This document shows, piece after piece, positions 52,176 through 60,778 of a DNA stretch of 64,000 nucleotides. A program made the position numbers and the translations under genes. The stretch spans positions 46,629-110,628 of the forward strand of contig DJSW01000016.1 of NCBI GenBank assembly GCA_002439085.1, given 5' to 3'. Under the pieces are notes generated by a model. It was not told the origin of the DNA and ran no database searches. It saw only the letters and a list, made by a program, of their open reading frames with translations. How positions within the stretch are numbered: position 1 is the stretch's first letter; every line of letters starts with the position of its first letter. This stretch comes from Alphaproteobacteria bacterium UBA6324 (lineage in GTDB: Bacteria; Pseudomonadota; Alphaproteobacteria; CAAGCB01; CAG-977).

Positions 52176-55100
52176 TTAAATTCTGTTCCTTTGACAGAAG
52201 TCGCGCATGGAACAGTATTGGCAGGCGTTTTCATCGCGCGACGGTTCAAAACGTCCCGCTTTCATACTGTCAACGGTGGCTTTCAAATTGTTCCACGCGT
52301 TCAGGCAGTCTTCGTCTGACAAATTCAAAACGACGTTTTTATCGGGATCTTCCAAAAACACGAAAGTTGTTTTGCCTACTTTTCGTCCCGTTGTTTTTTC
52401 GTAGACATATTTATAGACGCACATTTGCGTGTAATAGCCGACATACTCGCCATTCGCAGAAATTTCAGCCGCTTTTTTCGCGTTACCCGTTTTATAATCG
52501 TAAATAGCATGTGTTCCGTCGCTGTTTTCGTCAATGCGGTCGATAAAGCCGATAAACGGGAAACCTTCGTCGTTTTCAATCTTCAATTCCGCGCTTTTCA
52601 AGGCGGACGGCTTTGTTTGCGCCAACATGGCGTAATACGCGCTCAAAGCCTTTCTGCCACGTTTTTCCAGAATTTTTCTGTTGTCGAAAGTTGATGTCGG
52701 CAACCTGTCTAATTCTGTTTTGAAATATCCTATGAATTCTTCTTCGCCGCACCACGCGAGTTCCTTTTGAGCTTTAAGGACAGCCAATTCCATGGCTTTG
52801 TGCATTGCCGACCCGAACGACAGGGCGTCGGGAACACCGTCTTCACCGCCCAGTCCCAATATTTTCGAATACAGGTATTGTCTGGGACAGACTCTGTAAG
52901 CGTTGACGTCCGAAATCGAAAAAACATGATCAGAGAAGTATCCGTCAATCACCGCCCGAAAATCTGTTTCGTAATCGTATGGGCGTTGTTCAATCAGTTT
53001 TTGCTCGTCTGCGGAAAAGCTTTCAACCGTTTGTATCTCAGCTGCTTCAAATTTCACGTTTTCATCTGACAAAAAGTCTGCAATGAATTTCGTCGGCTTT
53101 TTTAATTTGCCGTTCACGGAGTTGACAAAGGATAGGTAAAGCCCGTATCTGGCGCGGGTCAAGCCGACGTACATCACTTTGACCGCGTCGGACATTTTCA
53201 GCGCCGCCCGTTTTTCTTCTGCTTCTTGTGCGGTTGAACATTCATCGGGGGGCAGAGGGATTGAAGAAGACGGAGTTTTTACGCTTTCCCATTTGTCGGA
53301 AATCAGCGTCGGCATAAAAACAATGTCATATTCGCACCCTTTTGCCGAATAATATGTCATCAGTTTGACGGCATCCCGCTTTACAGGCGGTTTTTCCGTT
53401 AAAAATTCGATTCCGTCAGCCAAGGTCTTGTCCATGTAGTCCAGAAAATCCTCCAATCGGCATGTTCTGTGAACGGTCGCGTAATCTTCTGCTTCGCCGA
53501 TCAGCTTGGCGATGCCGGCGATATTGTCGATTCTGTTGGTGTCTGTTCCCAGATAAAAGGAACCGATGCCCGTTTTTGCCAAAGTTTCCCGTATCGTTCT
53601 TTTCAGCGTTTCGCTGGCGCGATATTCTTGCAAATAATTGAAGACGGCTAAAAAATTTTTCAACCTGTCCGGATCTTTTAAAGACTTTTGATGCAACAGG
53701 TTCCTTAAAGCCGTTATCGCATTGCCGTACTTTGAATATTCTTCTCGCAGTTTAGTATAATCCGACGCGTCAATGCAAAAGGGTTCGCTGAGCAAGTATT
53801 TTAACAGCTTGTTGCCATGCAAAGCGGGATTGACAAGAGCTTTTAGATAATCGTAAAGGACGTTCACGGCGGGAATAGAAAAAACGGGACGACCGTATTT
53901 CATTTCATATGGAACGGCACGGTTTTTCAGCAGATCTGCAAACCCTTCCAGTTCGTCGTTCGTTTTTGTCAAAATGGCAATCTCGCCAGGGCTGACGCCG
54001 TCAAAAATTTTTTGTTCGATCATATCGACGATCGCCGTGTATTCCTGCGCGGTGTCGGCGTACTTTGTGCAGTGGACAAGTTCCGTGCGCTTGGCGTTTT
54101 TTTTGTCGGCGGCGGTCAATTTTTTAGTGATGCGGAAAGCCTTGAAATCATTGTTGTTGACCAGACGCGCCTTGTCCTGATCCGCCACTTTGTATGCCAG
54201 GTCCAAAATTGGCTGCGTCGATCGATGGTTTTCCGTCAGACAGATAATGCGGGTTTTCGGGAACGCTTTTAAAAAGTTTTCAATCGTATCCAAACGGGCA
54301 CCCTGAAACGAATAGATAATCTGGTCATCGTCGCCGACGACCGTTACATTATGCGTGTTTAAGGCTTCGGTCAGCTTAAAAACAATTTCGTTTTGACAAG
54401 CGTTCGTGTCCTGATATTCGTCCACCAGAATACAGTCGTATTTGTTTGCAACGTTTGACAGAAAAGCGGCGTCGGATTCGAACTTGTCCAACACCAACGA
54501 AATCATGTCGTTGAAGTCCATGTATCTGTTTTCCAAAAGTTTTTTTTGATACAATTCGTAAAACAGCCACAGCTCTTTGGCTTTCGCAATCTTTTTTTCC
54601 AGATTGGCGAGCGCGCTTTGCAGAGTTTTCGTTTTGGCGTTTCCGCTTTTTTCCCTATCATTCAGTTCTTTTTTCAATTCGTTCAAACGGGGTTCCCATT
54701 CGACGTTTTGCCGCAGATTTTCAAAATATTCCACTTTCGTCATTCGGTGGGACTTGATGCCGCCGATTTGGTTCAAAATCATATCAATGTAGTAATACGG
54801 ATCACCCTTTTCGGTAACGTAAGCCTTCGGCTCGATTTCTTTGACGCACTGTTCCACAAACGCGCGAGACAGGGATTCCGTAACAACGCCGGTGTTTTCC
54901 GGAATTTCAAAAGCGTCGGCATGTTCCTGAATCAAAAAACAGCAAAAGCCGTGATAAGTGAAAACATCGATACCGATGGCGGCGCGCCCGATTTCGACAT
55001 CGAATTTTTTTCGCATTTCGTTTGCGGCGGCATCGGAAAAAGTCAAACATAAAATCTTTTCGGGGGACACGCCCCGTTCTATCATGTATTTGACGCGGGC

Positions 55101-55208
55101 GGCAAGGGTCGTCGTCTTTCCCGTCCCCGGACCCGCCAAAATCAAACAGGAACAGTTGATGCTTTCGACCGCCTCCTGTTGGCGAACGTTCAGAGTTATG
55201 TCTGTCAT
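52176..55208 (-). CDS. UvrD/Rep-like helicase fused to RecB/AddB-type nuclease
   Basis: 1010 residues from the ATG at 55208, preceded by AAAGGAGAAGCT. Superfamily 1 helicase: Walker A AGPGTGKTTT (26-32 core), VDEYQDT, GDDDQIIYSFQGA, ENHRSTQPI, TYYSAKGCEYDIVF and VMYVGLTRARYGLYLS. The C-terminal nuclease domain has YRVCPRQYLYSKI, AIYDYKTGNAKKA and CQYCSMRDFCQRN; Cys residues at both ends match an iron-sulfur clamp as in AddB. Likely a DNA-processing effector or repair enzyme; divergent from the WYL regulator, a common defence-island pairing. Confidence 0.85.
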   Translation of the reverse strand: MTDITLNVRQQEAVESINCSCLILAGPGTGKTTTLAARVKYMIERGVSPEKILCLTFSDAAANEMRKKFDVEIGRAAIGIDVFTYHGFCCFLIQEHADAFEIPENTGVVTESLSRAFVEQCVKEIEPKAYVTEKGDPYYYIDMILNQIGGIKSHRMTKVEYFENLRQNVEWEPRLNELKKELNDREKSGNAKTKTLQSALANLEKKIAKAKELWLFYELYQKKLLENRYMDFNDMISLVLDKFESDAAFLSNVANKYDCILVDEYQDTNACQNEIVFKLTEALNTHNVTVVGDDDQIIYSFQGARLDTIENFLKAFPKTRIICLTENHRSTQPILDLAYKVADQDKARLVNNNDFKAFRITKKLTAADKKNAKRTELVHCTKYADTAQEYTAIVDMIEQKIFDGVSPGEIAILTKTNDELEGFADLLKNRAVPYEMKYGRPVFSIPAVNVLYDYLKALVNPALHGNKLLKYLLSEPFCIDASDYTKLREEYSKYGNAITALRNLLHQKSLKDPDRLKNFLAVFNYLQEYRASETLKRTIRETLAKTGIGSFYLGTDTNRIDNIAGIAKLIGEAEDYATVHRTCRLEDFLDYMDKTLADGIEFLTEKPPVKRDAVKLMTYYSAKGCEYDIVFMPTLISDKWESVKTPSSSIPLPPDECSTAQEAEEKRAALKMSDAVKVMYVGLTRARYGLYLSFVNSVNGKLKKPTKFIADFLSDENVKFEAAEIQTVESFSADEQKLIEQRPYDYETDFRAVIDGYFSDHVFSISDVNAYRVCPRQYLYSKILGLGGEDGVPDALSFGSAMHKAMELAVLKAQKELAWCGEEEFIGYFKTELDRLPTSTFDNRKILEKRGRKALSAYYAMLAQTKPSALKSAELKIENDEGFPFIGFIDRIDENSDGTHAIYDYKTGNAKKAAEISANGEYVGYYTQMCVYKYVYEKTTGRKVGKTTFVFLEDPDKNVVLNLSDEDCLNAWNNLKATVDSMKAGRFEPSRDENACQYCSMRDFCQRNRI

Positions 55209-55362
55209 AGCTTCTCCTTTTTTTAATGACATCGTATTGTCGCCTGTTTTTTTTCGCCAGACAACAAAAGAAATATTTAAAAGCTTCTTGCGTTTCGAAG
55301 CTATGTGAAAGATTATCATTGCGGATGCGACATTTTCAGACGTGAATGGAAAGGAAAAGAGA

Positions 55363-56313
55363 ATGCCTTACGGAAAAACAGCGGATTTGCTTGATTTGGC
55401 TATTATGATGCAATCAAATCGCGAAGGTGTTTCATTAAAGGATATTTGTTTGTCTTTTAACGTTTCACGCCGAACGGCTGAACGAATGAGGGATATTATT
55501 ATTGAAAAATTTCCTCAAACAGTTGAAAATATCGGTGAAAAAAACATAAAGCGTTGGTATATCCCGCAAGGGACTTTGCGCGACTTTATCCAATTTTCGG
55601 CAGATGAAATATCTCTGTTGGAAACCGCAAAACAGTTGTTTGACAAAAACGGCATGACGGACAAAATGAAAACACTTGAACAACTGACAAACAAGATAAA
55701 AGCGAATGTTAAAACAGAAGTCATGCGTCGTCTTGAACCCGATGTTGAAGCCTTGATGAATGCCGAAGGTTTTATTTGCCGTCCCGGACCGAAGTTAAAG
55801 ATAGACATGGGCATAATAGCCGCCATTCGGCAAGCCATTTTGGAAAACCACCAAATCCGCGTTGCTTATTTCAGTCGTTCCAGTCAAAAAACAAGCTGTT
55901 TGACGCTGATGCCGTTCGGATTGCTTTATGGGGAAAGATCCCATTATTTAGTCGCAAAACACAGTGACGGTTACGCACAGGGAGAACCTCGTACATTTAT
56001 TTTAAGCAATATAGAAAAAGTTGAAATTTTAGATATTCCGTACGACTATAAAGATTTTAGTTTGCAAAAGTATGCGGAGGAATCTTTCGGGGCTTTTCAT
56101 GAAAAACCCTTTGATGTTGAATGGCTGTTTGATGCGGAATCTGCAAAAGAAGCTAAAAAATACGTATTTCACCCGTCGCAAAAAATGGTGGAAAATAAAG
56201 ACGGCACATTAACGGTTTCGTTTCGCGCGGGCGGCAGGTTGGAAATGGATTGGCATCTTTACACTTGGGGTGATCACGTCAAGGTGATTAAACCCACTGA
56301 TTGGAAAAAATAG
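55363..56313 (+). CDS. WYL-domain transcriptional regulator
   Basis: 316 residues from ATG 55363. N-terminal helix-turn-helix (VSLKDICLSFNVSRRTAERMRDII), then the WYL domain (IRVAYFSRSSQ...MPFGLLYGERSHYLVAK) and a C-terminal WCX-like extension (FDVEWLFDAESA, GGRLEMDWHLYTWGDHVKVI). WYL regulators such as BrxR and CapW sense a ligand, often nucleic acid, and repress defence genes. Divergent from the helicase-nuclease gene with about 150 bases between. Confidence 0.82.
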   Translation: MPYGKTADLLDLAIMMQSNREGVSLKDICLSFNVSRRTAERMRDIIIEKFPQTVENIGEKNIKRWYIPQGTLRDFIQFSADEISLLETAKQLFDKNGMTDKMKTLEQLTNKIKANVKTEVMRRLEPDVEALMNAEGFICRPGPKLKIDMGIIAAIRQAILENHQIRVAYFSRSSQKTSCLTLMPFGLLYGERSHYLVAKHSDGYAQGEPRTFILSNIEKVEILDIPYDYKDFSLQKYAEESFGAFHEKPFDVEWLFDAESAKEAKKYVFHPSQKMVENKDGTLTVSFRAGGRLEMDWHLYTWGDHVKVIKPTDWKK

Positions 56314-56403
56314 GCTGTTTTAAAAAATTTCAACATATACGTCAATTTCAGACGTATTTTTAATATACGGTTTTCTTGAATGAAATTTTTTCAGGAGGGT
56401 GTT

Positions 56404-57039
56404 ATGGCTTTTATGTCTTGCAGCGCGCCTTGCGCGGAAAACGAAGAAGAAGTGGTAAAATCGTTAAAGGAACACAATAGCGGAGATGCTTATATCATTT
56501 CCCTTATTATGTCCGGTTGTTGTACCGCCGTTCGAAAATATTTTGAAAGCGGAGCGGATATTAATGCCAAAATAGGACCGAGAACACCGTTATTCGCAGC
56601 TTTGTGCGTTGAAAACAATGCCGCTATGGCAAATATGCTGTTGAACATGGGCGCAGATGTGAACGCCGGTTATCCGCATCCCGAAACAGCGATTGTTGCG
56701 GCCTGTTTCTATGCGGGAAACGATGCCGTCGTGCAAAGAATGGTTGATTTGGGGGCAAAAGGCATTGTTGAAGCTGTTATTGAATCCATAAAAAACGGTT
56801 ATTCGGAATATTTGGATATTCTGCTGCCCCATATCTCCGATATCAACAATGTTTCGGATTGCTTTGGAGATCCCGTCGACCTTCTTTCGATAAAGCCGCA
56901 TGGAAAGGATATGGCCGCCTATTTGCTGCGGCACGGTCTTCGCCCGAAGAAAGCGAAAGACATGGCATCCTATGAAAAAGATACGCTTGGTCGTATTTTT
57001 GAAGAAGACAAAAATCTCTTGAAAAGATTAAGTAAATGA
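56404..57039 (+). CDS. Ankyrin-repeat protein, upstream of doc
   Basis: 211 residues from ATG 56404 (AGGAGGG upstream). About four ankyrin-like units, e.g. GCCTAVRKYFESGADINAKIGPRTPLFAAL and NNAAMANMLLNMGADVNAGY, then weaker repeats to KDMAAYLLRHGLRP. No signal peptide. Its stop codon overlaps the Doc start (ATGA), the coupling expected between toxin and antitoxin, but it is not a known antitoxin type. Confidence 0.75.
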   Translation: MAFMSCSAPCAENEEEVVKSLKEHNSGDAYIISLIMSGCCTAVRKYFESGADINAKIGPRTPLFAALCVENNAAMANMLLNMGADVNAGYPHPETAIVAACFYAGNDAVVQRMVDLGAKGIVEAVIESIKNGYSEYLDILLPHISDINNVSDCFGDPVDLLSIKPHGKDMAAYLLRHGLRPKKAKDMASYEKDTLGRIFEEDKNLLKRLSK

Positions 57040-57419
57040 CGCTGTTTATTCAAAGGAATACTTTGATTTACGCGTCAAAACGTATGGCTGACATCCATAA
57101 AACAATTTATGCGGTTAAAGATGAAAACGCTTTTGAATCGGCCCTGATGCGTGCAGAAAACAGATTGTTTTACGACGAAACGGCCGATTTGTTCGATTTG
57201 GCGGCGGAATACGCTTTCGGCATTGTCAAAAACCATCCGTTCAGCGACGGCAACAAAAGGCTGGCTTATATCGCATGCCGTTTGTTCTTGCTGTTGAACG
57301 GACGGGATTTGAAATTATCAGAGGATGAAAAATACCAAGCGATTATTAACTTGGCGGCATCGCGGCTGACAAAAGACGGCTTTGCCGAACTGATTAGGAA
57401 TAAAAATGAAGCGGTATAA
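57036..57419 (+). CDS. Doc-type Fic family protein
   Basis: 127 residues. Death-on-curing fold: ENAFESALMRAENRLFYDETADLFDLAAEYAFGIVKNHPFSDGNKRLAYIACRLFLLLNG, with catalytic His67, Asp71, Asn73 and Lys/Arg74-75 of HxFxDGNKR. Doc of phage P1 phosphorylates EF-Tu and is held by Phd. No Phd-like antitoxin is present: the gene is sandwiched between, and overlaps, two ankyrin-repeat genes. Confidence 0.85.
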   Translation: MTLFIQRNTLIYASKRMADIHKTIYAVKDENAFESALMRAENRLFYDETADLFDLAAEYAFGIVKNHPFSDGNKRLAYIACRLFLLLNGRDLKLSEDEKYQAIINLAASRLTKDGFAELIRNKNEAV

Positions 57420-58500
57420 AGCGCATTTGGTAGTTGATTACGACTACGACGAGGATGTGATTTATCGGCTGCTGAGCGAAGGCAAAGACATCAACGCCCC
57501 CGATGAGTACGGAGAACTAATTATGGTTAAAGTCGCCGAGACGGTACATAAGCCCCGTGTCGTCAAAATAATGCTGCGTTGCGGCGCCGATGTATATAAA
57601 CGCAATAAAGACGGGCGGAATGCTGTTGAGGCTGTTTTCCAAAACGGGCACGCAAAAGTTCTGAAAACTCTTTTAAGAAATGTCCCGTTGTCAAGAGACT
57701 TGCAGCAAAGATATCGTGTTTGTACGGCGACTAAAAAATTCCCGAAAAACCGTATTCCCCGAATTTTCGGTACGTTTGAAGATGGATCGAACCTGCTGAT
57801 GAATGCCATTCAGTTTAATCGTCCGTTGACGGTTATTCGTCAGCTGTTGAAGACAGGGCACTACAAATTGGATGCCCGCGACAGCAGCGGATGGACGGCT
57901 TTGCGATATGCGCAAAATGCTTTCAAACTGGCAAGATATCTTGTGAAACACGGAGCTGATGTTAACGATAAGGACGACACCGGCGATATGTACATTGACG
58001 AAATCAGCGTTTTCAAAAATCCTGCCGATATGATTCTTTGGGCTTTGAAAAATGGCGCGAATGAAAGCGCAAAAAAACGTATGTGGGATAATCTAATTAA
58101 AAGACTGTATGCGCACAACCCCGTTCCGGTCAAAGCGCTCAAAGCATTGCTGAATGCCGGTGTGGATGTCAATCGTTTGTCGGAGCATCCGTTTATGTCC
58201 CAAGATACGATGTTGAATGAAACTGTTAAATACGGCTCCGTTCGGACAATTAAATATTTGCTTGGTCAGGGGGCAAATCCGAATATAATTGACGGAAACG
58301 GAGAAACGGCTCTGATTTGCTGTGCGTATGAATGGAAAAGCAGGTGCCGACGGGTTGCAAAGCTGCTCATCAAAGCGGGAGCCGATCCTTATTTCGTTCC
58401 CGCCGGATATAAACATTCGTTTATGGATATGATTAAAGATGAACCGTATAGGGATGAAATAGCCGCTTTTTATAAAAAGAGAATTTCGCTTATGCGTTGA
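57406..58500 (+). CDS. Ankyrin-repeat protein, downstream of doc
   Basis: 364 residues; starts 14 bases inside doc, so translation is coupled. Several ankyrin units (HKPRVVKIMLRCGADVYKRNKDGRNAVE, SGWTALRYAQNAFKLARYLVKHGADVNDKDDTG, GSVRTIKYLLGQGANPNIIDGNGETALICCAYE, RVAKLLIKAGADPY). No export signal. Could neutralise or target the Doc protein, or act on a host or phage protein. Confidence 0.78.
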   Translation: MKRYKAHLVVDYDYDEDVIYRLLSEGKDINAPDEYGELIMVKVAETVHKPRVVKIMLRCGADVYKRNKDGRNAVEAVFQNGHAKVLKTLLRNVPLSRDLQQRYRVCTATKKFPKNRIPRIFGTFEDGSNLLMNAIQFNRPLTVIRQLLKTGHYKLDARDSSGWTALRYAQNAFKLARYLVKHGADVNDKDDTGDMYIDEISVFKNPADMILWALKNGANESAKKRMWDNLIKRLYAHNPVPVKALKALLNAGVDVNRLSEHPFMSQDTMLNETVKYGSVRTIKYLLGQGANPNIIDGNGETALICCAYEWKSRCRRVAKLLIKAGADPYFVPAGYKHSFMDMIKDEPYRDEIAAFYKKRISLMR

Positions 58501-59458
58501 CGGATTTTCTAATTTTCCGCAATCGTTCAACAGCGGCAGAGGGCATATCGTCGCAGGCTTCTTCAATCTTTTGCCATAGTTCGTTGTCAACAGGCGTTTC
58601 GTTTAAACAATTATAATACAACTCTGCCAGTTTACTGTCCGTTTTATCAAAAACAGAAGGATTGTGTTTAATAAAAATCGTCGGAGAAACGCCTGTGTCT
58701 TTCAGTTTTTTGAATGCGGCGATCGCGCTTTCGGGACTAAGACAGCCATTAATCAAATCGAATGCCGAAATAATTTCTTTTTCGGTTAAAGCATGCTTTC
58801 CTTTCAAACGGAAAAAGCGATTGATTGCTTTTTCGGATGCCAGATTCGAAATTCGAGCCAAATTGTTTTTGCCGATTAAGACTTTCAAATCACGGTTAAT
58901 CAGCGACAGCCTTATTCCCGCAGAGGTGTTAAACCAAAGCTCCGCGCCAAACCAACCACCGTACGCCCACGGTTTTTTATAGGATGTTTTGATGTAACTG
59001 AAAAACGGCAGGGCTATTTCAACGGCATGGGCATCCGGGGCGTTGTCTATGTCGTTTGCGTATATTTTCAATCTGTCCGAACAATAAAACTCTTTGAAAC
59101 AAAACGGTTTGCGCCGACTGTACGGAAGCAGTGCGTCAAGCTGTTGAAAGGTGAAATCAGGATGCGCTTTTTCCAACGGTTCGTAGTCATAATATTTGTC
59201 GAGATGTTCGTCATAACCATCGTGACGGCCGTCCCCCCAATAAAGCGAAATCCACAGCCCGAAAAAGTTGATGCCGACATATATCGGGGCTGTCTTTTTG
59301 CAAGAACATGCGAATGAAACGTTTTTTTCAAATGAAAAAACGTCCAGACTGAAAACAAGACGCCAATGTTTGCTTGTGGAAAGCGATAATTCCGTTTGCA
59401 AACCGCCGCGGCAAAATGCCGTTAAACTCAAGATCGATGCAAACCTTAAATAAGCCAT
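58490..59458 (-). CDS. Unrecognised 322-residue protein
   Basis: Starts at the ATG at 59458 (MAYLRFASILSLTAF...). Contains an aromatic-rich segment (GINFFGLWISLYWGDGRHDGYDEH, KPWAYGGWFGAELWF) and a helical C-terminal half (LTEKEIISAFDLINGCLSPESAIAAFKKL) ending in Arg/Lys. No family is recognised. Its 3' end overlaps the convergent ankyrin gene by 11 bases. Confidence 0.55.
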   Translation of the reverse strand: MAYLRFASILSLTAFCRGGLQTELSLSTSKHWRLVFSLDVFSFEKNVSFACSCKKTAPIYVGINFFGLWISLYWGDGRHDGYDEHLDKYYDYEPLEKAHPDFTFQQLDALLPYSRRKPFCFKEFYCSDRLKIYANDIDNAPDAHAVEIALPFFSYIKTSYKKPWAYGGWFGAELWFNTSAGIRLSLINRDLKVLIGKNNLARISNLASEKAINRFFRLKGKHALTEKEIISAFDLINGCLSPESAIAAFKKLKDTGVSPTIFIKHNPSVFDKTDSKLAELYYNCLNETPVDNELWQKIEEACDDMPSAAVERLRKIRKSVNA

Positions 59459-59996
59459 GTTAATCTCTGCCCTGTTTCTAAAATCCGATATCAAATCCCG
59501 CAATTTTTACAAAAAGACAGGATTGATAAAAAATATAGAATTTTCTTACGTCATAATTTGTCACATTCAATCAATCAGTCAACGCCGTTGAGGATGAAAA
59601 AAGATTTTCAATCCCCAAAAACTCAGACGCCGGCAATATGAAAAATATCAAAAGCAGTCTGATAGTGATGTCATATGCAGAACTTATTTAAAGCCGATAA
59701 ATGAAAAAACAAATACCTCGCAGAGCTGACAATCGTTCCGCCGTGTTACGAAACGCGTATATTGTTTGACGGAATCGGAAAAAAGACGTACCTTGATTGA
59801 TGGCGTCATTGAGCAATCAACGGCGACAAATTGAGGTTGCTTTCCAAGGCGGGCAAACATGGAATTTTTGTTACCGTGTTGTTACCTTGAAAACAGAGCT
59901 TGATAAAATCGAAACAGAAAAAAACGCTGAAATCCGTTTTAAATTCAAACGGTTAAAACTCGCCGATAAAAAGAAGAAACGCTTTAAAAAACATAG

Positions 59997-60245
59997 CGGG
60001 GAGTTAGAAAATCATACTGTGAGAATGACCGATCGACCTTTAAAGCCGTACGATAAAAAATCGGGGCTTCTGAACATACGTCAAACCCTCCCCGATCCAT
60101 GGGAATCGGGGATATAATGCCGTCCCGCCATATGCGAAACGGATTGTACGGCGCATCTCTGCACCGGTTCTATTAAGAGAGCTGTTCTAAGGCTCCGCAC
60201 CTCTTTTTCAGGTACTCGGCGCACCGGAACATCCGATGCGCTTGC
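59997..60245 (-). ncRNA. Structured RNA-like element A, right flank of island
   Basis: Minus-strand promoter TTGCCA (60279-60274), 18 bases, TATCCT (60255-60250). The RNA would start near 60245 with GCGCATC, which pairs with GATGCGC (60157-60151); CCGGT/ACCGG extends the stem. GGTGCGGAGCCTTAG onward (60201 to 59997) is homologous to element B at 40335-40563. CCCCGAT/ATCGGGG (60110-60090 region) can instead pair ATCGGGG with a later CCCCGATTTTTT, a terminator: an attenuator-like trio. Overall shape recalls 6S RNA (closing stem, bubble, CCTGA), but I cannot confirm this. The stretch 59459-59996 holds no gene I can support. Confidence 0.45.
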
Positions 60246-60249
60246 ATCA

Positions 60250-60279
60250 AGGATAGCTGTTCCCCGCCGCGTTTGGCAA
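60250..60279 (-). promoter_or_regulatory. Promoter of element A
   Basis: TTGCCA, 18-base spacer, TATCCT on the minus strand. Confidence 0.55.
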
Positions 60280-60417
60280 GATGTTTTTAAAAACAAAAAC
60301 GCCCCGCGCCGCCCGCGGGGAGGGGAGGAATGTTCCGGATACAAAAAAACGCGCCTTGATCAAAAGGCGCGTTTTGAATGGTGGAAATGACGCCCGTTCA
60401 ATTTCGGTGCGGAAAAG

Positions 60418-60444
60418 CAAAAAGCCGCGAAAACCGCGGCTTTT
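60418..60444 (-). terminator. Terminator after tRNA-Phe
   Basis: On the minus strand AAAAGCCGCGG-TTTT-CGCGGCTTTTTG. A second hairpin (AAAACGCGCCTT...AAGGCGCGTTTT, about 60346-60377) lies further downstream. Confidence 0.8.
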
Positions 60445-60447
60445 AAA

Positions 60448-60523
60448 TGGTGCCTGGGGACGGAATCGAACCGCCGACACGGGGATTTTCAGTCCCCTGC
60501 TCTACCGACTGAGCTACCCAGGC
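60448..60523 (-). tRNA. tRNA-Phe (anticodon GAA)
   Basis: 76 nt on the minus strand with acceptor GCCTGGG/CCCAGGC, anticodon loop CTGAAAA (GAA), T arm GGTTCGATTCC, encoded CCA. Sits at the 3' end of the maf-RNase G-yacG group. Confidence 0.95.
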
Positions 60524-60574
60524 GCCTTACAGAAAATGTTTATAGCCGATTCAAAATCGTCTGTCCACACCTTT

Positions 60575-60778
60575 TTAATTTTTTTCGTCACTTTCTTCCG
60601 TTTCGTCGGTTTCGACCGCGTAAACCCCCGTCAACCAGCGGTTCAGGTCGATGTCGGCGCACCGTTTCGAGCAGAACGGTTTATACGGTTTCGTGGCCGG
60701 TTTGCCGCAAATCGGGCATTTCACCTGCAAATCGGGCAGGTCGGACGGGCGTTTGAACACGTTTGGGGCGTCTTTCAT
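60575..60778 (-). CDS. yacG: DNA gyrase inhibitor YacG
   Basis: 67 residues from the ATG at 60778. Zinc site CPICGKPATKPYKPFCSKRCADIDLNRWL (four Cys) identifies YacG, a small protein that binds GyrB. The start overlaps the stop of the RNase gene (ATGA). Confidence 0.9.
   Translation of the reverse strand: MKDAPNVFKRPSDLPDLQVKCPICGKPATKPYKPFCSKRCADIDLNRWLTGVYAVETDETEESDEKN

Noticed and set aside
59797..60117. 106-codon plus-strand frame, Lys-rich
   Set aside because: It covers the opposite strand of structured element A and ends in its stem; the amino-acid pattern looks random. A short match to a frame antisense to element B follows from the nucleotide homology.
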